Source: a virus. From it: a stretch of DNA of 20,014 bases. A model generated the notes under the pieces. The model saw only the letters and a list, made by a program, of their open reading frames with translations, did not search any database and was not told where the DNA came from. The position numbers and the translations under genes are program-made. The DNA is taken from positions 1 through 20,014 of IMG/VR virus record IMGVR_UViG_3300046812_000275. One strand, 5' to 3'. Shown one piece after another: positions 6,931-13,595 of this stretch (position 1 is its first letter; every line of letters starts with the position of its first letter).

Positions 6931-7188
6931 ATGGCGATTGAACATGTACCAGGCCCGGCGTCGGCGACGCCGCGGGATCGCGACCCCGGCGGATCCATCC
7001 ATCCATGCTTCACCTGCGGCGCGCCGGCGGCGTGCATCGGCCTGTACGAGGAGATGACGGAGGACGACACGCCGCAGGCGTCGTGCAACGGCTGCTGTGG
7101 CCACGGCAACGAGGACGGCCATTGCGAGCCGATCGATTCCGAGGCGGGGCGCACCATGCTGGCAATCCTGCTCGGTGAGTCGACGTGA
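6931..7188 (+). CDS. Small cysteine-rich (probable zinc-binding) protein
   Basis: The 85-residue protein has C26-x2-C29 and a second cluster C52-x2-C55, C56 and C65 (with H58 and H64 nearby). This suggests one zinc-binding site split by an acidic loop (EEMTEDDTPQ). I recognise no named family. It is the first gene of a dyad-controlled operon and couples by GTGA to the methyltransferase gene. ATG 6931 is the first start after the promoter. It might be a small DNA-binding or regulatory protein, but no target is visible. Confidence 0.7.
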   Translation: MAIEHVPGPASATPRDRDPGGSIHPCFTCGAPAACIGLYEEMTEDDTPQASCNGCCGHGNEDGHCEPIDSEAGRTMLAILLGEST

Positions 7189-7928
7189 CCGCCGTGAAGC
7201 GCAAGCCCGCGCGGCGCGGGAGCGCGTTCCACCTGAGCAAGTCGGCCAACTGGGGCACGCCACGGCCGATCATCGATCTGGGCCGCTCGGTGCTGGGGGA
7301 GATCGACTTCGACGCCGCCAGCGATGCGACGTGGAACGCGATCATCGGCGCGCGCGAGTTCTACGACGGCAGCGCGGGCCGCAACCTGATCGCCGGCGAT
7401 CCGCTGCCCAAGGGCGTGCGCCGCGTGTTCACCAACAGCCCCGGCGACGCCAGCGGCGAGATCGTGCGGATGTTCTGGTTCCGCCTGGTCGAGCTGTGGG
7501 TGCAGCGGGTGATCGATTCCCTGTGGTGGGTCGGGTTCTCCCTCGAGCAGTTCCTGTCCCTGCAAAAGCTGCCCGACGGGTCGCCGTCGCCGTGGCCGTC
7601 GCCGCTGTCCTGCTGCGCCGCGACGCTGATCGGGCGCCGCCGCTGGCGATACCTGCAGGTCGTCGACGGCGTCGTGGTGCCGGGCGGCAAGCCCACGCAC
7701 GGGTCGTACGTCACCCTGCTGCCGTCGCACGACGCCGCCGAGCGCCGCGACCAGCTCGCGATTATGCGGGCCGCTGGGCACCGGCTGGGCGAGTTGATCA
7801 TCCGGCCGCACAACGACGGCGAGGTGGACGAGGCGCCGGTGCGCGGGCCGCTGGAGCTCGCCGCCGAGGCCGCCGCCGCGCGGGTGGCGATGGACCGGCG
7901 CGCCGCGGCACGCAGGATGGCGGCGTGA
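7185..7928 (+). CDS. Phage N6-adenine DNA methyltransferase (Dam-like), variant motif
   Basis: The protein fits the phage DNA N-6-adenine-methyltransferase family. It opens with NWGTPRPII (22-30), has DFDAASD at 41-47 for the SAM-binding region, and then VFTNSPGDASG (81-91) where the catalytic N-P-P-Y/G motif is expected. FW..LVE..V..V....WVGFSLEQ..SLQ (97-127) follows, typical of phage members of this group. The proline after Asn84 is replaced by Ser (N-S-P-G), which could alter catalysis. It would methylate adenines in phage DNA, perhaps against host restriction. The C-terminal 100 residues are helical and Ala/Arg rich. Start GTG 7185 (GTGA overlap), and the gene overlaps the RusA gene the same way. 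Confidence 0.78.
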   Translation: MTAVKRKPARRGSAFHLSKSANWGTPRPIIDLGRSVLGEIDFDAASDATWNAIIGAREFYDGSAGRNLIAGDPLPKGVRRVFTNSPGDASGEIVRMFWFRLVELWVQRVIDSLWWVGFSLEQFLSLQKLPDGSPSPWPSPLSCCAATLIGRRRWRYLQVVDGVVVPGGKPTHGSYVTLLPSHDAAERRDQLAIMRAAGHRLGELIIRPHNDGEVDEAPVRGPLELAAEAAAARVAMDRRAAARRMAA

Positions 7929-8482
7929 GCCGGGCCGCGCAGGCGGTCGCCGAGCTCGCCGCCGCCGGCGACGTCGCGCTGGCCACCCCCGAGGGGTTCG
8001 TGCTGTGGATCGACGGCCAGCCGCGGCCGCAGGGCAGCAAGAAAGTGATCCCAGGGCTGTCGTTCCCGATCGAGGCTGGCAAGCACATCGGGAAGTGGCG
8101 CACCCGCATGAAGCGCGCGGCGCGCGTGGCCAACGCCGGGCGCCAGCCGCTCGACGGCCCGCTGCAGCTGCGCGCGGTGTTCTACTTCACCCGGCCCCGG
8201 ACGCACGTCGGCGTGAAGGGCCTGCGCAAGGCGGCGACGGCGGCGCCGACGTCCCACCACTTGGGCGACCTGTCCAAGCTGGTGCGCGCGCTCGAGGATG
8301 CGATGGTGGACGCGCGGGTGATCGTGGACGACAGCCGGATCACCAAGATCGACGCCACCAAGCTGTGGGGCGACCGGGCCGGCGTCGCGCTGGCGATCGC
8401 GCCGCACCGGGACATCGCCACGCACGACCCGACGATGCGCGTGCTCGACTTGTCGCAGCTCGGGATAGAAGGCGTGCGGTGA
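7925..8482 (+). CDS. RusA-type Holliday junction resolvase
   Basis: The 185-residue protein has the RusA layout. An opening strand WIDGQPRPQGSKK (28-40) is followed by a family-like YFTRP strand (88-92). The acidic core is GDLSKLVRALEDAM (114-127) and then V-D-D-S-R-I (134-139). D115, D125 and D135/D136 are candidate metal ligands. The site of the second Asp in E. coli RusA's D-x-D is Ser117 and the Lys site looks like Arg121; variants of this kind are, as I recall, common in phage members, so activity is still likely. It would cut four-way junctions made during recombination and replication before packaging. Start GTG 7925 overlaps the methyltransferase stop. A tail (about 150-185) has no assigned role. 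Confidence 0.85.
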   Translation: MSRAAQAVAELAAAGDVALATPEGFVLWIDGQPRPQGSKKVIPGLSFPIEAGKHIGKWRTRMKRAARVANAGRQPLDGPLQLRAVFYFTRPRTHVGVKGLRKAATAAPTSHHLGDLSKLVRALEDAMVDARVIVDDSRITKIDATKLWGDRAGVALAIAPHRDIATHDPTMRVLDLSQLGIEGVR

Positions 8483-8868
8483 CCGCCAGCGCCTGGCGCC
8501 GTCGCGCGCAGCGGACCATGCGCGGCGTGCTCGAGGAGCACGGCGGCAAGCCCTTCCAGGACGTGATGCGCGCGATCGACGCCGCGTACCCGTTCGGGCC
8601 GCGCCGGCACCACCCGTACAAGATCTGGCTGGACGAGCGCAGGAAGCTGGCCGCCGAGCTGATGCGCGGCCCGGCCGGCACCGCCGCGAGCTCGCCGCTG
8701 GCGATCGCGTGTCCGTCGTGCGGCGCCGGCGAGGGCCGCATGTGCCGCGACATCGCGACCGGCGGCGCGCTGTTCGACGAGCAGGAACAGCACGCGTTCC
8801 ATGACGCGCGCCGATCGCGCGACAGCGGGCCGCTGTTCGCCGGGCCGGGATCTGCCCCCACTACTTGA
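8479..8868 (+). CDS. Phage zinc-finger protein with AYPFGPR..HPYKIWLDE motif
   Basis: The 129-residue protein has two parts. An N-terminal helical segment holds the recurrent phage pattern A-Y-P-F-G-x-R...HPYKIWLDE (36-53). A C-terminal site has C78-x2-C81-x7-C89 and histidines at 105/108 in the C..C.A..G..C........H...R arrangement, like small actinobacterial and phage zinc fingers. The role is unknown; nucleic-acid binding is a fair guess. GTG 8479 overlaps the RusA stop (GTGA), so it closes this operon. The next promoter begins right at its stop. Confidence 0.72.
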   Translation: MTASAWRRRAQRTMRGVLEEHGGKPFQDVMRAIDAAYPFGPRRHHPYKIWLDERRKLAAELMRGPAGTAASSPLAIACPSCGAGEGRMCRDIATGGALFDEQEQHAFHDARRSRDSGPLFAGPGSAPTT

Positions 8869-8893
8869 CCGCGTTTCTAGCAATGCGGTAAAC
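8865..8893 (+). promoter_or_regulatory. Promoter/operator, copy 4 of the 21-bp dyad (inverted)
   Basis: The dyad is at 8873-8893 and reads in the opposite direction to the other copies: its reverse complement begins GTTTACCGC and ends AAAC. TTGACC (8865-8870) is a good -35. The matching -10 position is GGTAAA (8887-8892), a weak hexamer, 16 bp downstream. GTG 8901 lies 8 bases later. The flipped orientation with the same spacing to the start points to a symmetric protein-binding site rather than to promoter sequence alone. Confidence 0.6.
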
Positions 8894-8900
8894 CGGAGTG

Positions 8901-9224
8901 GTGAAGTATGAGGATCTGCAGCTGCTGCAGCGCTACGCGCTGGCCCAGTACGACGCCGCGGCGGCGGGCCTGCAGGCGGTGCAGATGGACCTGGACCGGA
9001 ACCGGGTCACCGAGTCGACGGCGTACCGGAAGCTGCGGCGCTGGTTCCTGGACATGGACAAGGCCGGCAAGGCGAAGGCGCGCACGTTCCTGCGCGACGG
9101 GATCGCCAAGCTGACCGGAAAGATCGCGGACGATGATCACGGAGATGCACGGCACGGCGAAGTCGGAAGCGGCGGCGATGGGGGAGGCGTGGGAGACGAA
9201 GGCGCGGGCGGCACGGGCGGCTGA
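8901..9224 (+). CDS. Small helical protein of unknown function
   Basis: About 107 residues: a well-formed helical core (residues 1-75, with YEDLQLLQRYALAQYDAAAA and ESTAYRKLRRWFLDM) and a low-complexity Gly/Asp tail that runs over the start of the next gene. I do not recognise a family. GTG 8901 is chosen because it keeps the 8-base distance from the dyad's -10 position seen in copy 1; GTG 8898 is equally open and adds one residue. The tail past about residue 75 overlaps the next frame by 92 bases and looks like translation of sequence shaped for that other frame. Confidence 0.6.
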   Translation: MKYEDLQLLQRYALAQYDAAAAGLQAVQMDLDRNRVTESTAYRKLRRWFLDMDKAGKAKARTFLRDGIAKLTGKIADDDHGDARHGEVGSGGDGGGVGDEGAGGTGG

Positions 9225-9822
9225 TCCCTCGGCCGATCCCATCCCGCGGCCGCACCTGGTCGAGCATGCCAAGGCGGTGGCCGTCGACGCCGCGCGCCTG
9301 GCGCTGAACCTGGGCGCGCTGTCGCAGGCGATCGCCACGTCCGCCGACGAGTACATGGCGCTGTGGAAGGTCGGCAAGCAGTGCGCGGATCTCCTGCTCG
9401 AGGGAGAGCGGCACCTCAAGAGCACGCAGGCCGAGCTGGACGCCGAGCGCGAGTACAGCCGCGACAAGGTGCGCAGTTACGAGGGTCGCATCAGCGCGGG
9501 GATGGCCGACAACGAGCGGTTGAAGGGCCGGGTGGACGAGGAGCGCGAGCGCGCGCAGGGATTCGAGGACGCCAACGTCAAGCTGCGCACCGAGATCGCC
9601 GCTGCTGGGAAGATCGCCGCCAAGGCGGTGGCCGACCATGCGGCGCTGGAGCGCGGCATCGAGTCGGCGACCACGATCGATGACGAGGCGTCGGCGCTGC
9701 GCGCCCAGCTCGAGCGGATGCGCGTGGCCGACAAGGCGATGCGTGCGACGATCTGCGAGCGGCTGTATCTGCCGCCGGACACCGAGTGGTCGGGGATCCT
9801 GCCCCTGATCGGAAAGCGCTGA
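9133..9822 (+). CDS. Coiled-coil protein of unknown function
   Basis: The 229-residue protein has an Ala-rich N-terminus and then a segment ending EYMALWKVGKQCADLLLEGERH. A long heptad-rich region follows (about 95-170: STQAELDAEREYSRDKVRS and onward), then a shorter helix pair. The C-terminus CERLYLPPDTEWSGILPLIG resembles a small folded cap. No catalytic motif is visible. The start is uncertain: ATG 9133 overlaps the previous gene by 92 bases, while ATG 9178 would shorten this to 47 and has a GGAAG upstream. Scaffold-like, structural or DNA-binding roles are possible; none is shown. Confidence 0.65.
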   Translation: MITEMHGTAKSEAAAMGEAWETKARAARAADPSADPIPRPHLVEHAKAVAVDAARLALNLGALSQAIATSADEYMALWKVGKQCADLLLEGERHLKSTQAELDAEREYSRDKVRSYEGRISAGMADNERLKGRVDEERERAQGFEDANVKLRTEIAAAGKIAAKAVADHAALERGIESATTIDDEASALRAQLERMRVADKAMRATICERLYLPPDTEWSGILPLIGKR

Positions 9823-9825
9823 CCC

Positions 9826-10116
9826 GTGGACAAGGACGGAACGAACGGCGGGGACTTCGAGCGCGCGCAGCCGGCGCGCGGCGAGACGGTCGGCCAGCGC
9901 GGCGCGCGGCGCGGCGGCCTGGCCGCCAGGCTGGGCGCGGTGATGGTCCGCAGGGTGCCGACGGTCTGGGAGGTGCTGCGGCCGGGCAAGGCCGGCGAGC
10001 GCGACCGGGTGCGCACCTACTACCGGACCGACGAGCGGTACATGTCTCCCGAGCAGCTCGTGGCGCGCGCGCGGTACAACAAGCGCAAGCGCCAGACCCA
10101 CCGCCGCCGGCGGTGA
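9826..10116 (+). CDS. Small basic protein of unknown function
   Basis: The 96-residue Arg-rich protein begins at GTG 9826, with GGAAAG nine bases upstream. Its N-terminal third is Gly/Arg/Ala low complexity. The rest holds VPTVWEVLRPG and VRTYYRTDERYMSPEQLVARARY and ends in a basic tail (NKRKRQTHRRRR), which suggests nucleic-acid contact. No family is recognised. An inverted repeat follows in the 81-base gap after it. Confidence 0.6.
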   Translation: MDKDGTNGGDFERAQPARGETVGQRGARRGGLAARLGAVMVRRVPTVWEVLRPGKAGERDRVRTYYRTDERYMSPEQLVARARYNKRKRQTHRRRR

Positions 10117-10128
10117 CTTCGCGCGGCC

Positions 10129-10160
10129 CGCGCTGGCACCTCCCCCGTGCCACCAGCGCG
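10129..10160 (+). terminator. Hairpin between genes (weak terminator or mRNA structure)
   Basis: CGCGCTGGCAC (10129-10139) pairs with GTGCCA-CCA-GCGCG (10147-10160) with a 3-base bulge and a C-rich loop. There is no T tract, so it may stabilise or process the transcript rather than terminate it. It fills most of the gap between 10116 and 10198. Confidence 0.4.
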
Positions 10161-10197
10161 ATCGCCGCCGTCGGACTGGCCGGGGACCAGGAACGTC

Positions 10198-11076
10198 ATG
10201 GGAGCACAGGCACAGGAGCGCCTCGCCGCGGAACCGATCGAGTTCCGGCTGCCGCCGATCGGCTACCGCAGGTCACTGCGGGTCACCACGCACGCCATCA
10301 AGCGGATGGTGGACCGCTCCAACGACTTCGGGATCGCCTGGCCGCAGGGCGGTCACGAGACGGCGGCGATCGGCAGCGCGATCGACCTGCTGATCTGCGA
10401 GGCCCGCGCGCGCGACGCCGTCGGCGTCTGGTGGGATACGGGCGGCGACGGCGAGGAAAAGCAGGTCGAGCTCGCCACGCTCGACACCGGCGCCGGCCGG
10501 CCCGCGCTGCACGCCGTGATCGTCGACAACGACGTGGACGACGGGCAGGCCAAGGCGGTGCTGACCATCCTGTACGACCGGCAGCTGCACGCGTCCATCC
10601 GCACCGGCCGCTTCACGAAGGAGCGCCGCAGCAGCGGCGAGGCCGCCCGGCTGGTCTCGTTCGGGGCCAAGCTCGAGGGCCTCGCGATCATCCCGACGCC
10701 GGGCGCGGCGCCGGTGCCGATCACGTCCAACGCCACGCTGCCCACCGCCTTCGAGCAACCCGCCGAGCTCACGCCGCCGCCAGTGCCCGACACGCTGCCG
10801 TCGCGCAGCGCGCGCCGCGATCGGCCGGCGCCCCGCGCCGAGCAGCACACCGCCGAGGTGGAGGCCGCCGGTCTGGTCGCCGCGCCGGGCGCGCTGATCA
10901 CGTTCCAGCCGCTCGACGGCGATCGCCAGACCGTCGAGGTGCACACGTGGGACGCGGTGCCCGGCATCATCTCCGACCTGGTCGACGACGGGATCGACAT
11001 CACCAAGATCGCCACGTACCGCCTGGTGCCCCTCAAGGTGCGCCGGGCCATCACCGTCACCCTGGGAGAGGAATAG
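10198..11076 (+). CDS. Two-domain protein of unknown function
   Basis: The 292-residue protein (from ATG 10198, with AGGAA five bases upstream; an in-frame GTG at 10147 lies inside the preceding hairpin) has two conserved-looking parts. These are joined by a Pro/Ala/Arg-rich linker (about 170-225). The first contains RVTTHAIKRMVDRSNDFG and then strands such as GVWWDT, ALHAVIVDND and AVLTILYDR. Its layout reminds me loosely of small RelE/BrnT-like folds that start with a T.HA..R motif, but the match is weak. The second (about 225-292) contains LITFQPLDG, a VPGIISDLVDDGIDITKIATYRL segment and an ordered end. No catalytic residues can be assigned. Confidence 0.6.
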   Translation: MGAQAQERLAAEPIEFRLPPIGYRRSLRVTTHAIKRMVDRSNDFGIAWPQGGHETAAIGSAIDLLICEARARDAVGVWWDTGGDGEEKQVELATLDTGAGRPALHAVIVDNDVDDGQAKAVLTILYDRQLHASIRTGRFTKERRSSGEAARLVSFGAKLEGLAIIPTPGAAPVPITSNATLPTAFEQPAELTPPPVPDTLPSRSARRDRPAPRAEQHTAEVEAAGLVAAPGALITFQPLDGDRQTVEVHTWDAVPGIISDLVDDGIDITKIATYRLVPLKVRRAITVTLGEE

Positions 11077-11079
11077 CCC

Positions 11080-11730
11080 ATGTCCGAGTACACCGAGGCG
11101 GTCGAGGCCGCCACCACCGAGGCGCGCGCGCGCTTCAACGCGTTCCGCGATGCCGCCGTCCATGATGGCCCGCTGCCGAGTGACCCCCACGAGGCCCTGC
11201 AGGTCGACCTGATGCGCCGCGCGCGCGGCCGGCGCCGCGACTTCGATGGGCTGGCGCTGCGGCTGGTGCAGGAAGTCGGCGAGGCGTTCGAGGCCCGCGA
11301 CGGCGACCCCGCGGTGGCGGCGCTCGGGCGCGCCCTGGTCGCCGCCGGCGAGCTGCTGATCGGGCAGGGCATGTCCCTGGTGCCGGTCGTCGACCTGGTG
11401 CCGCTGACCAGGAACCCCAACGTGGGGCCGTCGTGCTCGCCGGCCGGCGCGCTGGGCTACCTGGCGCGCGCGTGCACGCCGATCGGCGCCCGGGACCTGG
11501 CGTGGCGCCGGAACCTGGTGGCCGGCGTCGCCGCGGCGCTCGCCGCCGCCACCGACACCGTCGAGATCAACAGCAGCGGCGGCGAGGCGATCGACCTGCT
11601 CGAGGTGTACCGCATCGTCGCGACGGAGATCCTGCTGCCGCTGCCGCCGCACCGGACGGTCCCGGAGATCTTGCGGGACCACGGGATCGACCCGACGGTG
11701 GAGGGCGGCACGCCGCCGCGCACGCCGTGA
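11080..11730 (+). CDS. Alpha-helical protein of unknown function
   Basis: The 216-residue protein begins at ATG 11080 behind a strong Shine-Dalgarno (GAGAGGAA, six-base spacing). It is mostly helical: an N-terminal Glu/Ala helix, ALRLVQEVGEAFEARDGD, ALGRALVAAGELLIGQGM, then a middle loop with PLTRNPNVGPSCSPAG and more helices (DLLEVYRIVATEILLPL). I do not recognise the family. It overlaps the next gene by GTGA. Codon use and GC match its neighbours. Confidence 0.65.
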   Translation: MSEYTEAVEAATTEARARFNAFRDAAVHDGPLPSDPHEALQVDLMRRARGRRRDFDGLALRLVQEVGEAFEARDGDPAVAALGRALVAAGELLIGQGMSLVPVVDLVPLTRNPNVGPSCSPAGALGYLARACTPIGARDLAWRRNLVAGVAAALAAATDTVEINSSGGEAIDLLEVYRIVATEILLPLPPHRTVPEILRDHGIDPTVEGGTPPRTP

Positions 11731-12017
11731 CCGCGCCGACCTGCTGCGTTTGCGGCGCGCCCGGCGACCTGCGCCCCTATGGGCCGGGTGGCGCGCCCAT
11801 CTGCTTTCCGTGCGGCACCGCGCCAGAGCGGGTGAACGCCACGGCTGCGGTGTTCACGTCCCAGCTCGAGGCGGCGTGCGACGCCGACCCGGCTGGCATC
11901 CCGCTGCTGACCGACGATGGGCCCATCCCGCTGGCGGCCGCCGACCCCGAGCGGGCGGTGACGATCCTGTACACCGGCGACGGCAAGCCGATCGCGGACG
12001 GCCGGGGGAAGGCGTGA
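11727..12017 (+). CDS. Small zinc-ribbon protein
   Basis: The 96-residue protein starts at GTG 11727 (GTGA overlap). It opens with C6-C7-x2-C... (TCCVCGAPGDLRPYG) and a matching C-F-P-C pair about 20 residues on (GAPICFPCG). This is the usual shape of a treble-clef or zinc-ribbon knuckle. After it come two short stretches with Asp/Pro-rich loops and a C-terminal strand pair (ERAVTILYTGDG). The function is unknown, and it is coupled to the next gene by GTGA. Confidence 0.65.
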   Translation: MTAPTCCVCGAPGDLRPYGPGGAPICFPCGTAPERVNATAAVFTSQLEAACDADPAGIPLLTDDGPIPLAAADPERAVTILYTGDGKPIADGRGKA

Positions 12018-12292
12018 CCCCGCGCGAGCGCATCGAGCGCAACGATCGCGAGCGCGCCGCCGGGCTGGCGCGTACCCTGCGCAGTTCCGTGCAGCGCACG
12101 CTGAACGAGGGCGCTGGAGCCGTCCATCTGCTGGAAAAGGCCGAGCGCGTCGCCGCCGAGCTCCTGGAGTATGCGTTCGGGGCCGGCCGGCACCTCGAGC
12201 GCGAGCGGATGCGGCGCCAGGGACGGCTGCTGCTCAAGCAACGCGCCACCGGCCGCGGGCCGCGGCGCGATCCGTACCTGAGGGCGTACTGA
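12014..12292 (+). CDS. Small charged helical protein of unknown function
   Basis: The 92-residue protein (GTG 12014) is Arg/Glu-rich and predicted to be one or two long helices: RERIERNDRERAAGLARTL, LLEKAERVAAELLEYAFGAG and a basic tail GRGPRRDPYLRAY. No family is recognised. It is held in the operon by a GTGA overlap upstream and a shared-base TGATG junction with the next gene, so its translation is tied to both neighbours. Confidence 0.6.
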   Translation: MTPRERIERNDRERAAGLARTLRSSVQRTLNEGAGAVHLLEKAERVAAELLEYAFGAGRHLERERMRRQGRLLLKQRATGRGPRRDPYLRAY

Positions 12293-13200
12293 TGTCCCCC
12301 AGCGACCGGCCCGACGCGTCCCTGCTGACCGATGCCGCCCTGCTCGAGGAGCTGCGCCGGCGCCGGGAAGCGCGCGCCGCCGGGGTGTGCGACTTCTGTG
12401 CGCGCCGGGCGGTCGACGTGCCGCCGTGCGGGGAACCGGCGCGCCACCAGGCCGCCGCCCAGCACCAGGTGATGCTGTGGGCCAAGCTGGACGCCCAGCC
12501 CGCGCGCCTGCGCGGCGACGCGTCGCTGGTCGCCGAGGGCGCGCCGCCCACCCAGCCGCTGGTGTCGTGCGCCGACACCCTGCAGGCCGAGCTGGTCCGG
12601 GACCTGGTGCGCGAGGTGGGCCGGCAGACCGCCAGGGACGGCAACGGGCCCACGCTGGCGCACCTCATGACGGAGATCGGGGAGGTGGCCACGGCGCTGC
12701 TCGAGCGGGGCGCCCCGCAGCGCGGCGAGCTCGTGCAGGTCGCCGCCGTGGCCCTGGGGTGGGCCGAGGCGACGGCGCGCCGGTACGAGGCCAAGCAGGA
12801 GCACGACCGGCACCAGCGCGAGGCCGCCCAGGACATCGACCACGCGGCCAGGGTCCTCGAGGTGCAGCCGGCCGGCCCGGCAGCCTTCACGGCCATGGCG
12901 GTGGCGCTGCGGGCCGACGCCGCGCGCGCGGAGCACCGGCGCGGGGGCCTGCAGTACAGCAAGGCGAACGCCGCCAACGTCCTGGCGCTGGGCGAGCTCG
13001 GCGCCGCCCACCTCACCCCGCACGCCGCCGACGCGCTCGCCGCCATCCGGGTGGGCCTCAGGGTGCGCAAGGGCGGGGTGGCGCTGTCGTTCCAGCGCGC
13101 CGTCGCGCTCGCCGACTACCTGCAGGAGTGCGCCCTGGTGGCCCCGCGGGTGTTCCACGGGAAAGCAGAGGAATCGATGGAAGCGCAGGTGGTTACGTGA
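12292..13200 (+). CDS. MazG-like nucleotide pyrophosphohydrolase-domain protein
   Basis: The middle of the 302-residue protein (about 120-162) holds a MazG-like signature: H124-L-M-T-E128-I-G-E131-V-A-x-A-L, then GELVQVAAVALGWAEA, where E146 is the second acidic cluster. The usual ELADVA aspartate is Gln here, as in phage members with ELVQVAA. Such all-alpha enzymes hydrolyse NTPs or alarmones. An N-terminal Cys set (C33-x2-C36...C46) may bind zinc. The C-terminal half (about 205-290) is a separate helical region, ending with a YLQE segment, that I cannot name. ATG 12292 shares a base with the previous stop. It overlaps by GTGA the deoxyribosyltransferase-like gene, which supports a nucleotide-pool role. 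Confidence 0.68.
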   Translation: MSPSDRPDASLLTDAALLEELRRRREARAAGVCDFCARRAVDVPPCGEPARHQAAAQHQVMLWAKLDAQPARLRGDASLVAEGAPPTQPLVSCADTLQAELVRDLVREVGRQTARDGNGPTLAHLMTEIGEVATALLERGAPQRGELVQVAAVALGWAEATARRYEAKQEHDRHQREAAQDIDHAARVLEVQPAGPAAFTAMAVALRADAARAEHRRGGLQYSKANAANVLALGELGAAHLTPHAADALAAIRVGLRVRKGGVALSFQRAVALADYLQECALVAPRVFHGKAEESMEAQVVT

Positions 13201-13595
13201 TCGACGTGGTGTACATGGCCCACCCGGTGGGCGCGCCAGATGCCGCCGGGGTAGCCGCCAACGTGGCGCGCGCCACCCGCTGGTACCGGTGGCTGCTCGA
13301 CACCGAGCCTGGCCGCGCGATCACGGCGCCTTGGCTGGCCACGCTGCTGGCCGGCGTTCCCGACGACGACGCCAACCGGGCACGCGGCCTCCGAGACGAC
13401 TGCGCGATCGCGTGCCGCCTCGATGGGATCGTCCTGGTCGGTGGGCGTATCTCCACGGGCATGCGGCACGAGCTAGACGCCGTCGTGGCCGCCGGCGGAT
13501 GGGTGTCGGACTGCACGTGGCTGGGCGACGAGCCCCCGACCATCGATGCGCCGCTGCACCCGATCGACGCCGGGCGGTTCTGGTGGGGACGATGA
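13197..13595 (+). CDS. DUF4406 / nucleoside 2-deoxyribosyltransferase-like protein
   Basis: The 132-residue protein opens with IDVVYMAHPVGAPD (a strand ending in the small-G/P loop typical of this Rossmann-like family). It has an N..RA..WY..L helix (about 23-36), PWLATLLAG, and RDDCAIACRLDGIVLVGGRISTG...ELDA (about 64-95). In these families the second acidic strand and the GGR/S..M..E segment form the nucleotide-binding site. It would act on nucleosides or nucleotides in the cytoplasm, alongside the MazG-like protein. GTG 13197 overlaps the previous stop, and ATGA links it to the next gene. Whether it retains enzymatic activity cannot be read from the sequence. Confidence 0.65.
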   Translation: MIDVVYMAHPVGAPDAAGVAANVARATRWYRWLLDTEPGRAITAPWLATLLAGVPDDDANRARGLRDDCAIACRLDGIVLVGGRISTGMRHELDAVVAAGGWVSDCTWLGDEPPTIDAPLHPIDAGRFWWGR

